Shown piece after piece: positions 1-12,646 of a stretch of DNA of 64,000 bases; position 1 is the stretch's first letter; each line of letters starts with the position of its first letter. The position numbers and the translations under genes are program-made. The DNA is taken from NCBI GenBank assembly GCA_035610365.1, contig CM069433.1, positions 128,544,545-128,608,544 on the forward strand, given 5' to 3'. The notes under the pieces are model-generated. The model did not search any database. It was not told where the DNA came from and worked only from the letters and a program-made list of their open reading frames with translations. This DNA comes from Aquatica leii (Eukaryota > Arthropoda > Insecta > Coleoptera > Lampyridae).

Positions 1-244
1 CAAAGTATATGCAGAAGTATTTGTAAAAATTAATATTGCAAAAAAACAGAGTACTTTATTTAAACAGTAAAGTAATTAATAATACACAGTTTAAGATTTG
101 TTAGTATTGGTATAACATTATTACAGTTAGTCTGACATCCTAAAATTAGAAAATTTATTTATTTCTGCTACATAAATCAGAAAATACATATTTTAAGCAG
201 TTAATTAAGTATCATTATTACTCAATACCCCACATACTGTCAAA

Positions 245-1200
245 GGGTTCATCGAAAGTATCAATAGTTACTTGTATTATAAACGTTTCAACTTCTTTTT
301 AGTAAAAACATACATTGCGCCATTCATCTGGTATGGCAGCAAATGATACATACCGTGTGCCTATTCTTCGCAAATATTGAATCAATACTCTATTGAATGT
401 AGCCTGGTTTATTTAATTTTATTAAGTATAAGTTCTGGTTTTGTTAATGTTTTATCATATGAGATTCCACATTCCATTAACCAGGTAGTCATTTCTGCCG
501 TTCGACTTGTCGAAATTGGATGCCTCATAGCTATAACACGTTAAGGTAACTTGCAGTATCCATTACAGTTACAGAATTCTGTTGTAAGTTGGGTAGCAAT
601 TGGTCATCAATCCACCTTTTATAATTTATGTAGTTCAGATCATTATGAGAATCTCCCGTTTTAAATATCAACAAAACTTGATGAAACACATTTCACACCT
701 AAAATGAATAATGGTAAATGATAAAATGTTATGAAAAAATCATGTAGACATACCAGCGTGTACTATAACTTGTTTCCCTTTCCTATTGGGATTTAAGACT
801 TGCAGCTGAATTATCGACGTCTAAGATTCATTTATGTATCTTTCATCTAGAATTTATACAAAATTATAGAATATAATTAACGTTTATAATCCAGTTTACT
901 AACCGATATATATAATTGGTTGTTCAGCTTTTACAATAATTAGTAATTAATCATATATATGAACGTAATGTCATTTCACAAGTATTTTACGTCCTTCCAT
1001 CATCCATTGTTTTTCTCCATCTGAATAAAATACTGTTAAAAAGTAATGCAAAAATAAACAATTATCCTACCTAAAACCCATTTTATTAACAACGTCCTAA
1101 GTGACGATTTCTTTCCCAAGAATCCAATTAAATCATCGTCTTTAATAACGTTATAAATTGCTTCTATAGTAGGTTTTGTTTTTCAATAATACGTAGGTTA
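245..1200 (-). pseudogene. Decayed IS630/Tc1-type DDE transposase
   Basis: Reading the minus strand from about 1190 gives a helix-turn-helix style stretch (KPTIEAIYNVIKDDD, then SLRTLLIK). This matches the N-terminal part of a DDE transposase family very common in insect genomes. After a possible GT-AG intron (about 1073 to 1035) comes GEKQWMMEGRKILV. Lower down are GKGKQVIVHAG, then WIDDQLLPNLQQNSV and VMDTASY (690-540, the expected second catalytic aspartate block), and finally TAEMTTWLMECGISYDKTL (520-430). Stops and frameshifts separate these blocks, so no intact protein exists. The enzyme would cut and paste DNA next to a TA dinucleotide. I could not find the terminal repeats; one may lie left of the window. 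Family assignment rests on remembered motif order and is fairly secure; the subfamily is not. Confidence 0.62.
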
Positions 1201-1439
1201 TAAATGATTCGACGAATTATCTGTTAACTAATACAACTACTACTGAAATCACAAAGGAACGTTTCTCACCGCAATCAATTGCAGAATCATGCTTTAAGAT
1301 ACAGAACACATGATGTTTCTTTCGAGTAGACGTAGTTTCTTCGCACGTTATAAAATGCTAGAAATTATTTCATTAATATATTTAACTTTAAGAACAATTA
1401 AAACAATTTACCTTTAAAATCAATACGAACACCAAAGTA

Positions 1440-3140
1440 GTTTTTATAAAAGCTTCTGTAAAACAAGTAGAGTAAAACCAAAGAGTAAAACAATGAGATC
1501 AAGCAATGAGGTTATATACAAACATAAACAACTGACGTTTTAAGTATAAAGTTTTCATGCGCAACTAACCAAGAGTTGATACGGAACGTACGGGGAGATC
1601 CGATTACCCAATGATTACGGTTTTTATTTATGCGCGTAATTCAAATTAAACATTTCTTTTCTTTCTGTCAAACAAACAACCTTGAATTACCTCAATGCAA
1701 CATGATGAATTTGGATACATCAGTGCCTAATTATCCGATTATACTTGTTATAATATGAATTTTGTCATTGGAATAATGTAATATACAACTTTTACAAGTG
1801 TTTTATTGGATTATATTATTTATTTACATAAACAAACTCAAGGCATTAAAACTTGTACTACCTGAGAGTTTGTCATGCGTTCTCAAATATGAGAAAATTT
1901 TACCCCAGAGATCCTTATGGTTTTAAAAGCAATGCATTATACTGTGACCACAGCTGTGACCATGAACGGTATCGCAAAGTAGCATTCCAGTTTTGTAATA
2001 GCATAGTCACTATTTCGGTACCCTTTGTATTGTTTTTATTCCTTATCACTATATAATTTTATCTATTTATAGATATTTTTAGTTCAAGAAAAAATAATAA
2101 GGAATTTAATTAAATCAGTTTTATTGACTTATTACCTACATTCAATTATTGAGAGTTTATTGCTGTTTATTTTGTGCATTAAACTCACGCGGATAATAAA
2201 TATGATTGATATAAACTTCCAAAAATAGAATGTGATACGATCTTCTTGTGTTAACTCTTAAAATCAAAATTTCGAAAGTTAGTTATTCTAGAGTGTATAA
2301 CGGTATAACCTTGGGTATAATCTACGAATGTTAAAAATTATCGCAGAAGAAATATGTGGACATGAAAATGATATCTTAATTTGCTCGCACGTTTTATATT
2401 TCTTTTTGTCGTGATGTGTCATTTACCTCTGTGTTTACATTAGTACATTGATAAGTTGGAACAGCTGGACCGTAGTTAGGTCGAAGTTATCTCCTTTGAC
2501 TTTAGAATTACCTATTTAAATATAAGACAATTAAAATAGTTTTTCGTGTTTATGATGTATATTTATTTAAAAAAAGCCAATCTGTCGCACGTTTTCTAAT
2601 TCTGTTTTTTGGTTTCCACTTTTAAAAATATTAGTTTTAATTTAAAATTAGATTATGATTTATTTTTATAACGTTATCTTTCCACCTTTAAATTTTACTT
2701 TCGAATTAGAAAATTCTGAATGCTGACCATTTCAAAATGTTACAAAGAAACATTGAGTTATTTCCTTAGGACTAAGGTTACGATATATATTTACCAAGTC
2801 AATTTATATTTATTTGTTATCAAAAATTGTCTCTGGATATAATATTTTGTTTTAGGTATACATACCACAATATCATTTTAAACTCAAGGTTACCCATTTT
2901 ATATAAGTAACTTGATAAAAAGATGATATAAAACTTATAATTTTCTAGACTACCTTTCTTATTCTTCTTATTATAACTTAAAATTTTCTTTTTAATCTTA
3001 TTATTTAAAAATGATCTAAATGCTGATAAGTAATAATTAAAAACTTTCTTGGTTAAGTCTGTTTTATTTTCTCATATCTTAGCCTTTGTTTGAATGTTCG
3101 CATTCCACTTATAAAATTTTTTTAAGTTTAGTTTTACTTA
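1440..3140. other. AT-rich interval, nothing recognised
   Basis: No open frame here resembles a known family, and I saw no strong inverted repeat. The 67-codon frame at 1853-2056 has no recognisable motif and is within chance expectation. Confidence 0.5.
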
Positions 3141-3144
3141 ACCC

Positions 3145-4642
3145 CAGTAAAACCTCGGATACCTCTTAAGAACAATCACCTCTAAATAACGGCCAGTTTT
3201 TAAATTATTTTAAATTATCACTACAAAGACCTGCTCTATAGCTACCACTCCTGTATAACCGTCACGGTCACTACATCAAATTTTACCTCTAATTACATAA
3301 CTGTCAGGTCTTCAAGGAGCCTAGCTAATTATCTATGATTACTAAAACTCTAAAACCGTATTTAATCTTTCATCGCAAATATTTTAACTTACATGATGTA
3401 GTTTATGTTTAGCATTTCAGTAGCCTCTTAAAGAGAAAATTGATATTATTGTGGCAAATGCAAAAATAGTAACAGTGCTAGAAAGTTGAAGTTGGCTGAA
3501 TACTTCAGTGTTGGAAGAACGCAAGTTTATGAAATCACAAACAAAATCGGACTTGCAAAGCTTTTGAAGAAAGTAATACAGATCAGAGGAGAAAATTTCT
3601 GAAAACTGACAATTGGTTCTGTAAAACCAGAAATAACATATTTTCATATCTAGCCCTTTAATAACAAAAAAGTTTTAGAAGCAGCCGAAGCCGAGTATTA
3701 AAGCTTCAAATGGCTGGCTGGTAAAATGTTGTCAAAGGCACAGTGAGCTCTAAAATAATTTGTGGAGAGTCAGCTGATGTTTGCCTGGACACTGTTTAAG
3801 CCTTTAGAGCAAAACGTATTATTTTATTATAAGCGATATTATCGAAGGATTATTCACCAAAACATGTTTACAATGATGACAAAAAGGATGTTTTAAAGGC
3901 TAGAATAGGTATTTATTAAAAACGCTTGGATGACAACAGAATTTATGCCTTCGTAATTTGATGAAAAATGTGAAGATTGTTTTTCTGCCATCAAACACAG
4001 CAATACATTATCAGCTATTAGAACAAGGGATTATCCATAACTTAAAAGTAGCATACAGAAAATTTCTTATCAAAAGACTCCACACACAGCAAATGTTCTA
4101 TTAAAGATGCAGAGAAAACAATTATTTAACCAGCGCTTTAATTTGGACATCAACAGCTTGGAAAAACGTTTCGCCAGCTTCAATCTCAAAATGTTTTCAG
4201 AAAGCGAGATTTTTGAAATAGCACAGCAAAAAGACGATTTCGATAAAAAGACGAAATTCCACTAACCACGTTTTTCAGTGTATTACAAAGTACACATATG
4301 GAATAAGCCTAAACGATTGCAATGCTTTGACCGAAAGTTCCGATTTGAGTATACAAGAAATAATCACTGTTTTCGGTATTCGGAGAGTATAAGTATTTGA
4401 AGAATCTAAACTTTGTACGTCAAACATTTAAGATATCCATGAAGTGCGTGAAAAATTAAGAAATGTGCAAATGTTTTTATACTTATATTTTTTATGACAA
4501 AGTTGAATTAGCTATAGACATTGTTACACTTTTAGCAAAATGTGAATCTGATGTTTTCTAATAAAATTTCAAAATTCAATTGAAAAATATTTCCAGATAT
4601 TTTTAGATCCTCCAGACCTCCAGATATTTGGAGGTTTTACTG
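3145..4642 (+). mobile_element. Tigger/pogo DNA transposon, degenerate
   Basis: The ends are inverted copies of CAGTAAAACCTC: left at 3145-3156, right ending at 4642 and followed by TA, the expected target duplication. On the left the TA is no longer adjacent. Such termini are typical of pogo/Tigger elements. The 1.5-kb length is short for the family, consistent with internal deletions. The interior encodes fragments of a CENP-B-like transposase, annotated separately. Confidence 0.75.
3430..4380 (+). pseudogene. Tigger-like transposase remnant
   Basis: Conceptual reading in shifting frames gives a helix-turn-helix motif (LAEYFSVGRTQVYEI, about 3498-3545) and a CENP-B type second binding domain trace (ICGESADVCLDTV, about 3761-3799). 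It then gives KDYSPKHVYNDDKKD (about 3844-3890, around the first catalytic aspartate), NVKIVFLPSNTA and LEQGIIHNLKVAYRKFL (about 3970-4070). The order matches pogo/Tigger DDE transposases. The middle catalytic block is missing and many stops are present, so the protein is dead. The family binds its own terminal repeats and moves the element by cut and paste. Confidence 0.7.
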
Positions 4643-4649
4643 TATATAA

Positions 4650-5425
4650 TTTTACGAGTGACAAAATATATCTCATAATGTTATTTTATGTATTTTAGTT
4701 GTTTTCTACTCTCTTTAGCGCTTTTGCATTGGTTGTTCTGTTTATTCATTTTATTTTCATCATACGGTGTACACATTTCAAGAAACTCGAAAGTGTTCTA
4801 AAGGCTTTTTGAAAAACAATATTTGTAATCTTGTGTTTAAAAATGCGTGTATTTTCTGGAATATCCTTTACAGTAGATGAGGTGCACCAGTCTATGTACT
4901 AACTCTTTAGCGTTGCACAAAATACGAAATAGCTTTCTACGATAGGATGAAGACAATTTTTAGCACGATGAAACCTAAACGTCTACAATAGTTACAAATG
5001 CTGTGCGGTATTACTCTTTCTCGCTCAAAACATCATCAAGACTGAACTGTATAACACATGCAAAGACTAAGATCTATAAAAGCCTACATGAGCTTTAACA
5101 AAAACACTTGTACATCAAAACTTCTAGCTGAATGCATGTTAAACGATTAAAATGCCTATAACCCATTCAGTTAAAACCCAATGACAGATTCCACAATTCA
5201 GCCACCCAAATTCAACCTACTTAAAAAATGTTGACTCCGTTCCCATGGCGCAAACCATTTTTATGTTAAACAATTGCTCAATACTTTGGATACTCAATTG
5301 TGACACCAAAGGTGCATATAGTGATAATTAATTCATATACTTACTTGTCTTAAAAGTTTTGTATTCTATTTTAGGAGTATCAGTCATATTTTTTAAACTC
5401 GCTGTATTTTTACCACACAAAATAA
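4650..5425. other. AT-rich interval, nothing recognised
   Basis: This stretch lies between the Tigger element and the mariner-like element. I saw no coding motif that I trust and no matched terminal repeats. Confidence 0.45.
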
Positions 5426-5427
5426 AA

Positions 5428-7021
5428 ACAATATGTCCTAAATTTTTTATACAAATGGAGAAAACGTTTATCTTACACTTCACAAAATAAATTATTCTTG
5501 ATAAAATGCTCTCGATGACTAGATTATTGATATTTTCAGATAAAAACTAAAAGATATACTTAATAAGCAAATCAGCAATTGTTAGAAAAATTTTTTAAAA
5601 GATTGATAAACTTTCTTATTAATTTATCAACATAAAATAATATTCAACTAATAAATGTTAACGAAAACATTACTTGACCACTACTAAATTTCAATGTATA
5701 CACGTATACAGCGTCCTTTTCCAATAAGTAATTGTTCTTTGATTAAATTTTTTATAACATTTTAATCACATCTTGAGTTATAGCTTCACACGTTTCTTGA
5801 ATGATTCTTTCAGCTTGATTAAGTTCTTGAAATGGTTATCATTTAACTAGCCTCACAAAAACAAGTCTAGAGGGGTAACGTCTGGAGACCTTGAAGGCCA
5901 ATGAAACTCCATGTACCTCTCGATACCATATTTTTATCGTTCATTCAATGACGACCCATCAAGGATTCATACAACTCATTATTTAAAAATTGTAGGTATC
6001 TTTCTCCATTCATGTTATTTCGAAAAAAAAATTCTGTTTTTGTAAATGCCGCGCCATACACTTGTTTTAAATAAATATTGACCTCGAGTTTGCACATTAA
6101 AATTAGAATTAACATCGCTTCACCATCGACAATTTAGATAACTTACTGTACCATTAGACGTAAACGTTGTTTCGTCAGAGAAAAGTATTTGTCGGGTCAT
6201 TAATCTGTTGTCTTCAAATTGTGCTTGGGAACTACCAAAAAATTCTAACCTTTGTTCAAAATCTCCTTCTTTTAAAGTAAAGTTTCAGAGTAAAATGGAC
6301 TTTAAAATTTCTTCAACTGTAGATTTACTTACATTCAAGAAATTGGATTTTTTCCGAAGTAAATATTTTGGCGTTTCCACTACCGATAGCATTACTTCAT
6401 TTTCAACATCTTCGTTTGTAACCCAGACAGTTGTAAAATGTATAGTTTTATTAGGTGTCTATTATTAAAAATATTCGCTGCTTCTCTACATGTTTTATAA
6501 TTTGTTTCCAACAATGCGTACAATTTCAATTTTATCCGCAGTGCTTAGTTTTACTGGCATTTAATCTAATTATTGCAAACATGCACTGAGTTACATTTGA
6601 CATTTGTTGAAAATTGTTAGCTATTCCAAAGCACTCTATCAGTAACAGAAAATAAGGCACTTATTTGAGGAACGGGATCTTACGAAGTTTCGTATTGCGC
6701 ATTAATATAATAATTTCTGACGTGTTTATTATGGTATTTTAATTTTTCTTTGGTAATATCAATAATCTACAAATGTGCATCATTTTTAGCTACTTATTAG
6801 CAAATTCAATGAACATTTTGCTCCCTACTACAGTTTAAACGTATTTTACTTTCCCTCCAAAACTGCATTTTTATTTTGCCTGTATTTCAGGCAATGTTTT
6901 AAACATTTTATACCTGATTATAGATTTACTAGTCATGCAGAGCATTTTACCAAGAATATTTTTTGAGAAATATAAGAAATTTTTTATCCATTTCTATAAA
7001 AAATTTTGGGGCACACTGTAT
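5428..7021 (-). mobile_element. Mariner-like (IS630 superfamily) element with matched ends
   Basis: The left end (about 5428-5463, with ATGTCCTAAATTTTTTATAC) and the reverse complement of the right end (about 6983-7021, with GTGCCCCAAAATTTTTTATA) align over about 38 bases, including a shared AAATGGA. The right end is followed by TA. A decayed transposase on the minus strand lies between them. The distance of about 1.6 kb is usual for a mariner-type element. The ends were found by eye and the outermost one or two bases are uncertain. Confidence 0.6.
5750..6560 (-). pseudogene. Mariner-like DDE transposase remnant
   Basis: The start codon at 6560 opens MPVKLSTADKIEIVRIVG, a helix-turn-helix start typical of this insect transposase type. 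Further on are NVSKSTVEEILKS, RQILFSDETTF with the first catalytic aspartate (about 6190-6160), VQTRGQYLFKTSVWRGI and LQFLNNELYESL. Then come SRSPDVTPLDLFL in decayed form, near 5900-5860, with the third catalytic aspartate, and a C-terminal ERIIQETCEAITQDVIKML ending near 5757. The block that should carry the second aspartate is deleted, and several frameshifts and stops are present. The gene lies inside matched termini, which fixes its identity as an element transposase. It cannot be active. Confidence 0.68.
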
Positions 7022-7319
7022 ATGAATTTATACCATTTTGGATTTTGGATTCAGAGCAATATCTGCCATGCATTTTGCTTTCTTTATTTTCTAAAAACTT
7101 TTTATTGCTTACTTTACCATACAGTTCGACAAGCGCGTTTTTAGCACGTAATAACTTAAAACCTATTGACATTAGTGATTTATTTAAAAAATGCATTACT
7201 AAAACAACAAACGATGTAGTTGCTTGCAGTAAATATTCTTTGTAGTAATAACGAAAAGTGCAATAATTAACAAAACATAAAATTAGAACTCTTTCGTAAA
7301 AATAATTGCACGATTTCAA
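6984..7319 (-). other. Unrecognised 111-codon frame overlapping an element end
   Basis: This minus-strand frame is open for 111 codons but its 3' part runs through the mariner-like terminal repeat. It has a mildly basic middle (LLRAKNALVELYGKVSNKKF) with no family that I recognise. It may be a chance frame or the tail of a host or TE exon. Nothing in the sequence decides this. Confidence 0.2.
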
Positions 7320-7447
7320 ATTAGCTTTTCTTGCGACACGATTCTTATAAAGTCTAGTTATTCGATGGGCAAAAAATACGAATTAAAATATTTGTGTGAC
7401 GTAATAAATACATTCACGCGAAGTGTGATTTAAAAGTAAATCAAGCC

Positions 7448-7795
7448 GGATTATATAGGAAAATCAAAATTTTACCAACATTTGAAACATTTTAACAGAA
7501 AAAACTATTTCATGGATTTCAAACTCTACACTAAAATTTATAGAATTAAATGGTAAAAGTTACAATCCAATGTCTAAATACAGCGTACGACCTTTCCAGT
7601 GTAAATTACCACCGCACAGAATTTATCGGATACTAAATAAAGTCATATCACCCAATGCTTCACATCATTATAAATGTTTAAATTTGTTTTTCGTTAGTTC
7701 TGTCTTTTTTCAATTTTTTCGTAAACTTTAACCCCTTTTTTATTTTTTGCACTTTCGGTTAATACTAGAAACAAATAATCATTTACATAGTTTGT
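7448..7795 (+). repeat. Repeat unit A, copy 1
   Basis: This is nearly identical to 8396-8702. The differences are a few substitutions and one-base indels, for example six versus five A after AACAG, plus an extra ~40 bases near 7730-7770. Unit A is followed directly by unit B, so the pair A-B-A forms a partial tandem duplication with a period of about 948 bases. Family not recognised. Confidence 0.8.
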
Positions 7796-8395
7796 AGGTG
7801 TGCTCTGGGATAATGATTAAAAGCTACTAATGTTGAAAAAATTAAAAACACAATTTAACGAGAAAAAAATGGTTTATTTTCAGATTAGTACAATTATTGT
7901 ATTATATTCATCAGCAAGATCTAAAATAAATTTATTTAAAAAAAAAATGTATTATCTGAACCACCGAGACGCTATAGGAGCAGGCGGCATGTAAAACTAC
8001 GGTATACGAGGTCGCAGTTATGACATTATGTATCGCCTTTACGCTAAATCGGTTTGGGTTGGTTTTCTTCTACAATCAATTCAAAAACTGTCTTACAATT
8101 GAACAACGATAATTTTCAAAAGAAACCACTGATTTTGACCATTTTTTTTCTAGAAAGTGAAAAAAAACTTGCCAGTGTTTTTCTTTAAACTAAAGTCTAT
8201 AAACTAAAGACCAGCTGAGCTAAGTATACAGACTGATAGAATACAGTACTGTAATCAACGGAATAAATGAAGGCACTTGTGCTTTTATTATGACACGCTT
8301 AAATCCTATTAAATGTTATCACTCGAATTGCACTTTAAAAAGTAAATTAAAAATGCAAAACAAAAATGTATGTTTTAAAAAAAAAGAAATCAAAG
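7796..8395 (+). repeat. Repeat unit B, copy 1
   Basis: A near copy lies at 13064-13664 in the same orientation. Both begin with GGTGTGCTCTGGGATAATGA and end in AAGAAATCAAAG. Both carry the GC-richer segment CACCGAGACGCTATAGGAGC. No coding motif was recognised. The shared boundary suggests a dispersed TE or its terminal region. Confidence 0.8.
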
Positions 8396-8702
8396 ATTAT
8401 ATAAGAAAATCAAGATTTTACCAACATTTGAAACATTTTAACAGAAAAACTATTTCATGGATTTCAAACTCTACACTAAAATTTATAGAATTAAATGGTA
8501 AAAGTTACAATCCAATGTCTAAATACAGCGTACGACCTTTCCAGTCTAAATTACCACCGCACAGAATTTATCGGATACTAAATAAAGTCATATCACCCAA
8601 TCCTTCACATCATTATAAATGTTTAAATTTGTTTTCCGTTAATTCTGGCTTTTTCAATTTTTTTGTAAACTTTAACTAGAAAAAATAATCATTTACATAG
8701 TT
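8396..8702 (+). repeat. Repeat unit A, copy 2 (inside a 129-codon open frame)
   Basis: This is the second copy of unit A. The frame 8290-8679 (129 codons) runs from the end of unit B through unit A. It encodes a basic, unrecognised peptide (including KYSVRPFQSKLPPHRIYRIL). Copy 1 is frameshifted by one base in a run of A, so selection on this frame is not supported. It is either a decayed TE frame or chance. Confidence 0.7.
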
Positions 8703-9584
8703 TTAGTAATGCTTAAATTATTTTTATCGTATTCCAGGTTGATGAACCCAAATTCAATGTAATTGCTAACGTATGTTGTCCAAATTGTCAAATATTACCG
8801 ACAATTTCAGTTACAATCCGTTAAAATGATATGAATCTGATACAAGACACTAACGATCTTGAGGACGCATATTTAATAACATGATTTCATATCTCTATAC
8901 ATGATTAAAAGTGCACTGTATGTTATATTAATTTTATCTTTTATAAACACAGAAACTTTTATATTCTAAGTATGTGATAAGTAGCTGTGTAAATAATTCC
9001 TAAAATGTCAGATTTAAAAATAGGCAAAAAAAGTAATTGAAGTTTTGATGGTGACCTCACATTACCCTAAGAAATTGTTTCCAAAATTTTTATGTGAAAT
9101 AATTTGCTTATGTTTTCGTCTTTGGACAGCGATAAGCCATTCACTGGATAAGCCAAACTCTTATTATAGATATGATGATGTTGATTATATTCAGTGTATG
9201 AAATTCATTGTAGCACCTAGTTCAACAAATTATACTGGGTTAATTTTGTTTGGATTATTTTAAATTCAAGTATTCATGTGATTCTGTATCCCTACAATTG
9301 AAAAATACAACTTTTTCTACGTTTTTTATTTTTTTTTGCGATACAGACGCACGATAACGTAAACACCTGATAATAGAAATATCACCCTAATATACACACA
9401 AAATTCATACTATTATAGGATGATTATAAGATAAAATTTTGCTGAACGTTGAACCTTGAAACCCTTAGCTAAAATCGTGCCGCAACAAAGACATAATTTA
9501 TTCTTTTGGCGGCACAACATACTTGAACATTGATCCGTTTTATTGTTTTTAGTAGAGTAAAAAATTAGTCCTATGGTGTCACCC
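8703..9584. other. AT-rich interval between repeats
   Basis: It contains a 72-codon frame (9045-9263) without recognisable motifs. No terminal repeats or RNA signals were seen. Confidence 0.45.
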
Positions 9585-10172
9585 CGTTTGTACTTTGTTG
9601 TTAAAAGCAACAACCATTCTTAATCGATTACCCATCGAAAAAGAACAAGGTTTAGCGTGGTCGTATAAAATTCGTGCTGTACAGGGGGTTGTAAGGGGCG
9701 AATCTATAAAAAATTACAAAAATTTTTTTTTGCACTTTTAAAATCTCCGATAATGTAGCTTTATCCTGGTATAATATTATATACATGTTTCACTCCGAAA
9801 TATTTATTTATGAATTATGAAGTAATGTCATCTCAATGCATTCTTATGAGACGCCTGATTGCTTAAACGCTCGTCCTGAAACAGCATATTTCGTGAAATG
9901 TTTAACTTCCCATAACTCGAGAACGTGTATTTTTTTAAATACCCTTGAAGTAAACGATATAGCTCCGACATTTAGGATTAATTCCCTTTTTCAAATTTGA
10001 AATAGAGTTAAACGTTACGTCTGTATGATTTTTTGTGTACGAATGTCCGATGTATCAACGAGAAACGTTAACATGGCAGCAAGGTTCATAATCCCCGTCG
10101 CGTACGGTAATACTCGACCTTATTCGCTCGGCACGCACATAAGAGCTATTTTTGCGACATTGAGTTTTCGCG
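9585..10172 (+). repeat. Left arm of long inverted repeat
   Basis: This pairs with 12058-12646 in reverse complement. Shared landmarks include CGTGCTGTACAGGGGGTTGT on the left and its complement near 12540-12560, and CATTCGTACACAAAAAAATC on the right arm (12186-12205) with its near-perfect complement near 10029-10047. A Pol II type leader may follow between this arm and the gene start at 10350. Confidence 0.85.
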
Positions 10173-10349
10173 CCTTAATATAATGCGTGTGCAAGTCGTT
10201 AATAATAATAATAATTAATCTATTGATTGTATTGGTGTTATCTGTGTTTGCTGTAGGTAACTGTAACGCAGTGTTTACTTTAACGTAAGTTCAGTTATAT
10301 TATCCAGTCTAGATTGCAAATTTGTCGTCTTATTAGTAGGTACATAAAA

Positions 10350-11736
10350 ATGACTTCTCTAAGCAGTACTAGTTCTGACAGTGAACTGGAATCTAAAATA
10401 AAATTAATATTGAACCCAAACGTTTCGCAATGTGCTGCAAAACCAAATTTGAATTACCACGCTTGTGTTTTTTCAGAAAAAGAAAATTTCATTTCATTAA
10501 GTGTACCGAAATTCATTTAGACAGCTGCAAAGGTAAAGATCCGAATTGGTCACACTTATTTGAAAATTTTAATGAACTAAAAGAAAACGACGTTCTGTGG
10601 CACAAGAATTGTTACAAATCGTACACAAGTATTGTAAACATTACCGCATTCACATCAAGACACAGAAGAGATCGTATTGCTCCTTCTGAAGATACCTCAC
10701 TTAAAAAGCGTTTGTTACGTAAAGAGTTCGATGTAAAAATGCGTGTTGTGTCAAAAACGTTTACATAATAAAAAATTATGCCAGGTTATGACTAAAAATA
10801 TGGAAAATAAAATTAAAGAAATATCTCTATATAGTCCCATATTTTATGCAAGAATCGGCGAGAGTGATTTGATTGCATCTGAAATCAAATATCATTCAGC
10901 ATGTGTAACAATACAACTTCGCAATATTCAAACTAAAACATATTGTAGCAATAGCAGTAGAAAACGAAAATTACTGATGATAACCAAGGTTTTCAACAAC
11001 TCTTGAATGAAATAGAAACAGGTTTGAATCGCGGAAAAGGTTACACAACATCGGCAGTTTGTAAAAGACACAAAGAAATAGGAGATATTGATGTCAGTGA
11101 CAGAGTATTGATCAAGGCAATATCGGATTACTTTGGCGAAATTGTAGAACTTGTCAGTGCATCCAGATCTAATGAACAGAGAATTTTCATCAAAAAAGTT
11201 GATAAGAGTAATTATATTGAAACCATTATTGACAAAACCGAGTCCCTGGAATCGAATTTATTGTGTGGTGAATCAGAACTTCAACTTCTTCATAAAATAT
11301 TAACAAATTACCACCAACCTTAGACAGTCTACGGCAACACTGTCTTCGCGCTCACTACCAAACAAAGATTTGGTTAAATAGTAATGTACCTGGACTAGAA
11401 CGAATTCTTCCTGATCTTAAAAGCTCTGGTTGGAAAATTGTAGACGGGAAAGCAGAAGCTATCTTGACAACAACATCAGTTTTACATGAAGACACGTCAA
11501 TCTTAAGTACTTGCAACTGCAAGAAAGGTACCTAATCCTAATTGTAAGATACTATTATTCTCTCATAAAGTGTAATTTTAGGATGTGCTAGACCACTTTG
11601 TTCGTGCAAGAAAAGAAATAATTGTTGCATTGGATCTTGCAAGTGCATGGCTCAAGTAACTTGCGCAAATAAAAAAATAGAGCATGGCCATATCGAAAAT
11701 CCCTCTGAATCTAGTTCTGATTTGGATGAATTCTGA
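10350..11736 (+). pseudogene. TE-associated protein with C-terminal CXC-like domain, frameshifted
   Basis: The ATG at 10350 follows ACATAAAA and starts MTSLSSTSSDSELESKIKL. Frame changes near 10500, 10750 and 10990 link segments containing WSHLFENFNELKENDVLWHK, CYKSYTS and SEIKYHSACVTIQL. Then come KGYTTSAVCKRHKEIGDI and DSLRQHCLRAHYQTKIWL. The last is a motif I know from abundant uncharacterised arthropod proteins. A good GT-AG intron of 54 bases (11528-11581) joins CNCKKG to CARPLCSCKKRNNCCIGSCK, a cysteine array like the tesmin/TSO1 CXC DNA-binding domain. The protein ends in an acidic tail (SSSDLDEF) at 11736. The flanking long inverted repeats imply a transposon gene. No DDE or other catalytic block is visible, so this may be an accessory DNA-binding protein or an internally deleted derivative. 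The function is inferred only from the cysteine domain. Confidence 0.6.
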
Positions 11737-11849
11737 TACTGATATATATATTCTAGGCTCTAGTTCATCACAATTCAATGTAAACACATCTTGAAATGTA
11801 GTTTATATAATTAGACTTAAAAATCGCTTTTCTTAGCCAAATACATATT

Positions 11850-12055
11850 TCGAAATGAAATATGCACCTACTACTACTATACCAGGACAAAACTAAATTA
11901 TTTTAAAAATAAAAACTCCAATTCTTTATAATTTCACCCCATACAGCACCAGTAGTGTACAACGATACGATCAGGCTAAAAACATTTATTTTTGGATGAT
12001 AAATCTTTTAAAACTGTTGTTGTTTATAATAACAAAGTGTAAACTAAAATCGTTT
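11850..12055 (+). repeat. Older diverged copy of the element's right end
   Basis: The landmarks CTATACCAGGACAAA, CCCCATACAGCACC and AACAAAGTGTAAAC align in order with 12465-12657 (TATACCAGGATAAA, CCCTGTACAGCAC, AACAAAGTGCAAAC). The divergence is much greater than between the two long arms. Confidence 0.65.
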
Positions 12056-12057
12056 CG

Positions 12058-12646
12058 AACGAAAAGTGAGAATCGCCGTAAAATCGCTCTTAATGTGCGC
12101 ACCAGCTATAAGGTCGAATATCACTGTACGCGACGTGGATTATGAACCTTGCTGCCATGTTCGCGTTTGTCGTTGATACATCGGACATTCGTACACAAAA
12201 AAATCATACAGACGTAACGTTTAACTCTATTTCAAATTTGAAAAAGGGAATTAATCCTAAATGTCGGAGCTATATCGTTTATTTCAGGGTATTTAAAAAA
12301 TAAATACACGTTCTCGAGTTATGGGAAGTTAAACATTTCACGAAATATGCTGTTTCAGGACGAGCGTTTAAGCAATTAGGCGTCTCATAAGAATGCATTG
12401 AGATGACATTACTTAATAATTGTTAAATAAATATTTCGGAGTAAAACATGTATATAATATTATACCAGGATAAAGCTACATTATCGGAGATTTTAAAAAT
12501 GCAAAAAATTTTGTAATTTTTATAAATTCGCCCCTTACAACCCCCCCTGTACAGCACGAATTTTATACGACCACGCTAAACCTTTATCTTTTTCGATGGG
12601 TAATCGTTTAAGAATAGTTGTTGCTTTTAACAACAAAGTGCAAACG
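12058..12646 (-). repeat. Right arm of long inverted repeat
   Basis: This is the reverse-complement partner of 9585-10172. It begins immediately after an older terminal copy that ends near 12055. The junction therefore joins a diverged right end to a recent inverted copy of the left end. Confidence 0.85.

Noticed and set aside
9413-9613. 66-codon minus-strand frame
   Set aside because: It enters the long inverted repeat end and has no homologue in the other arm.
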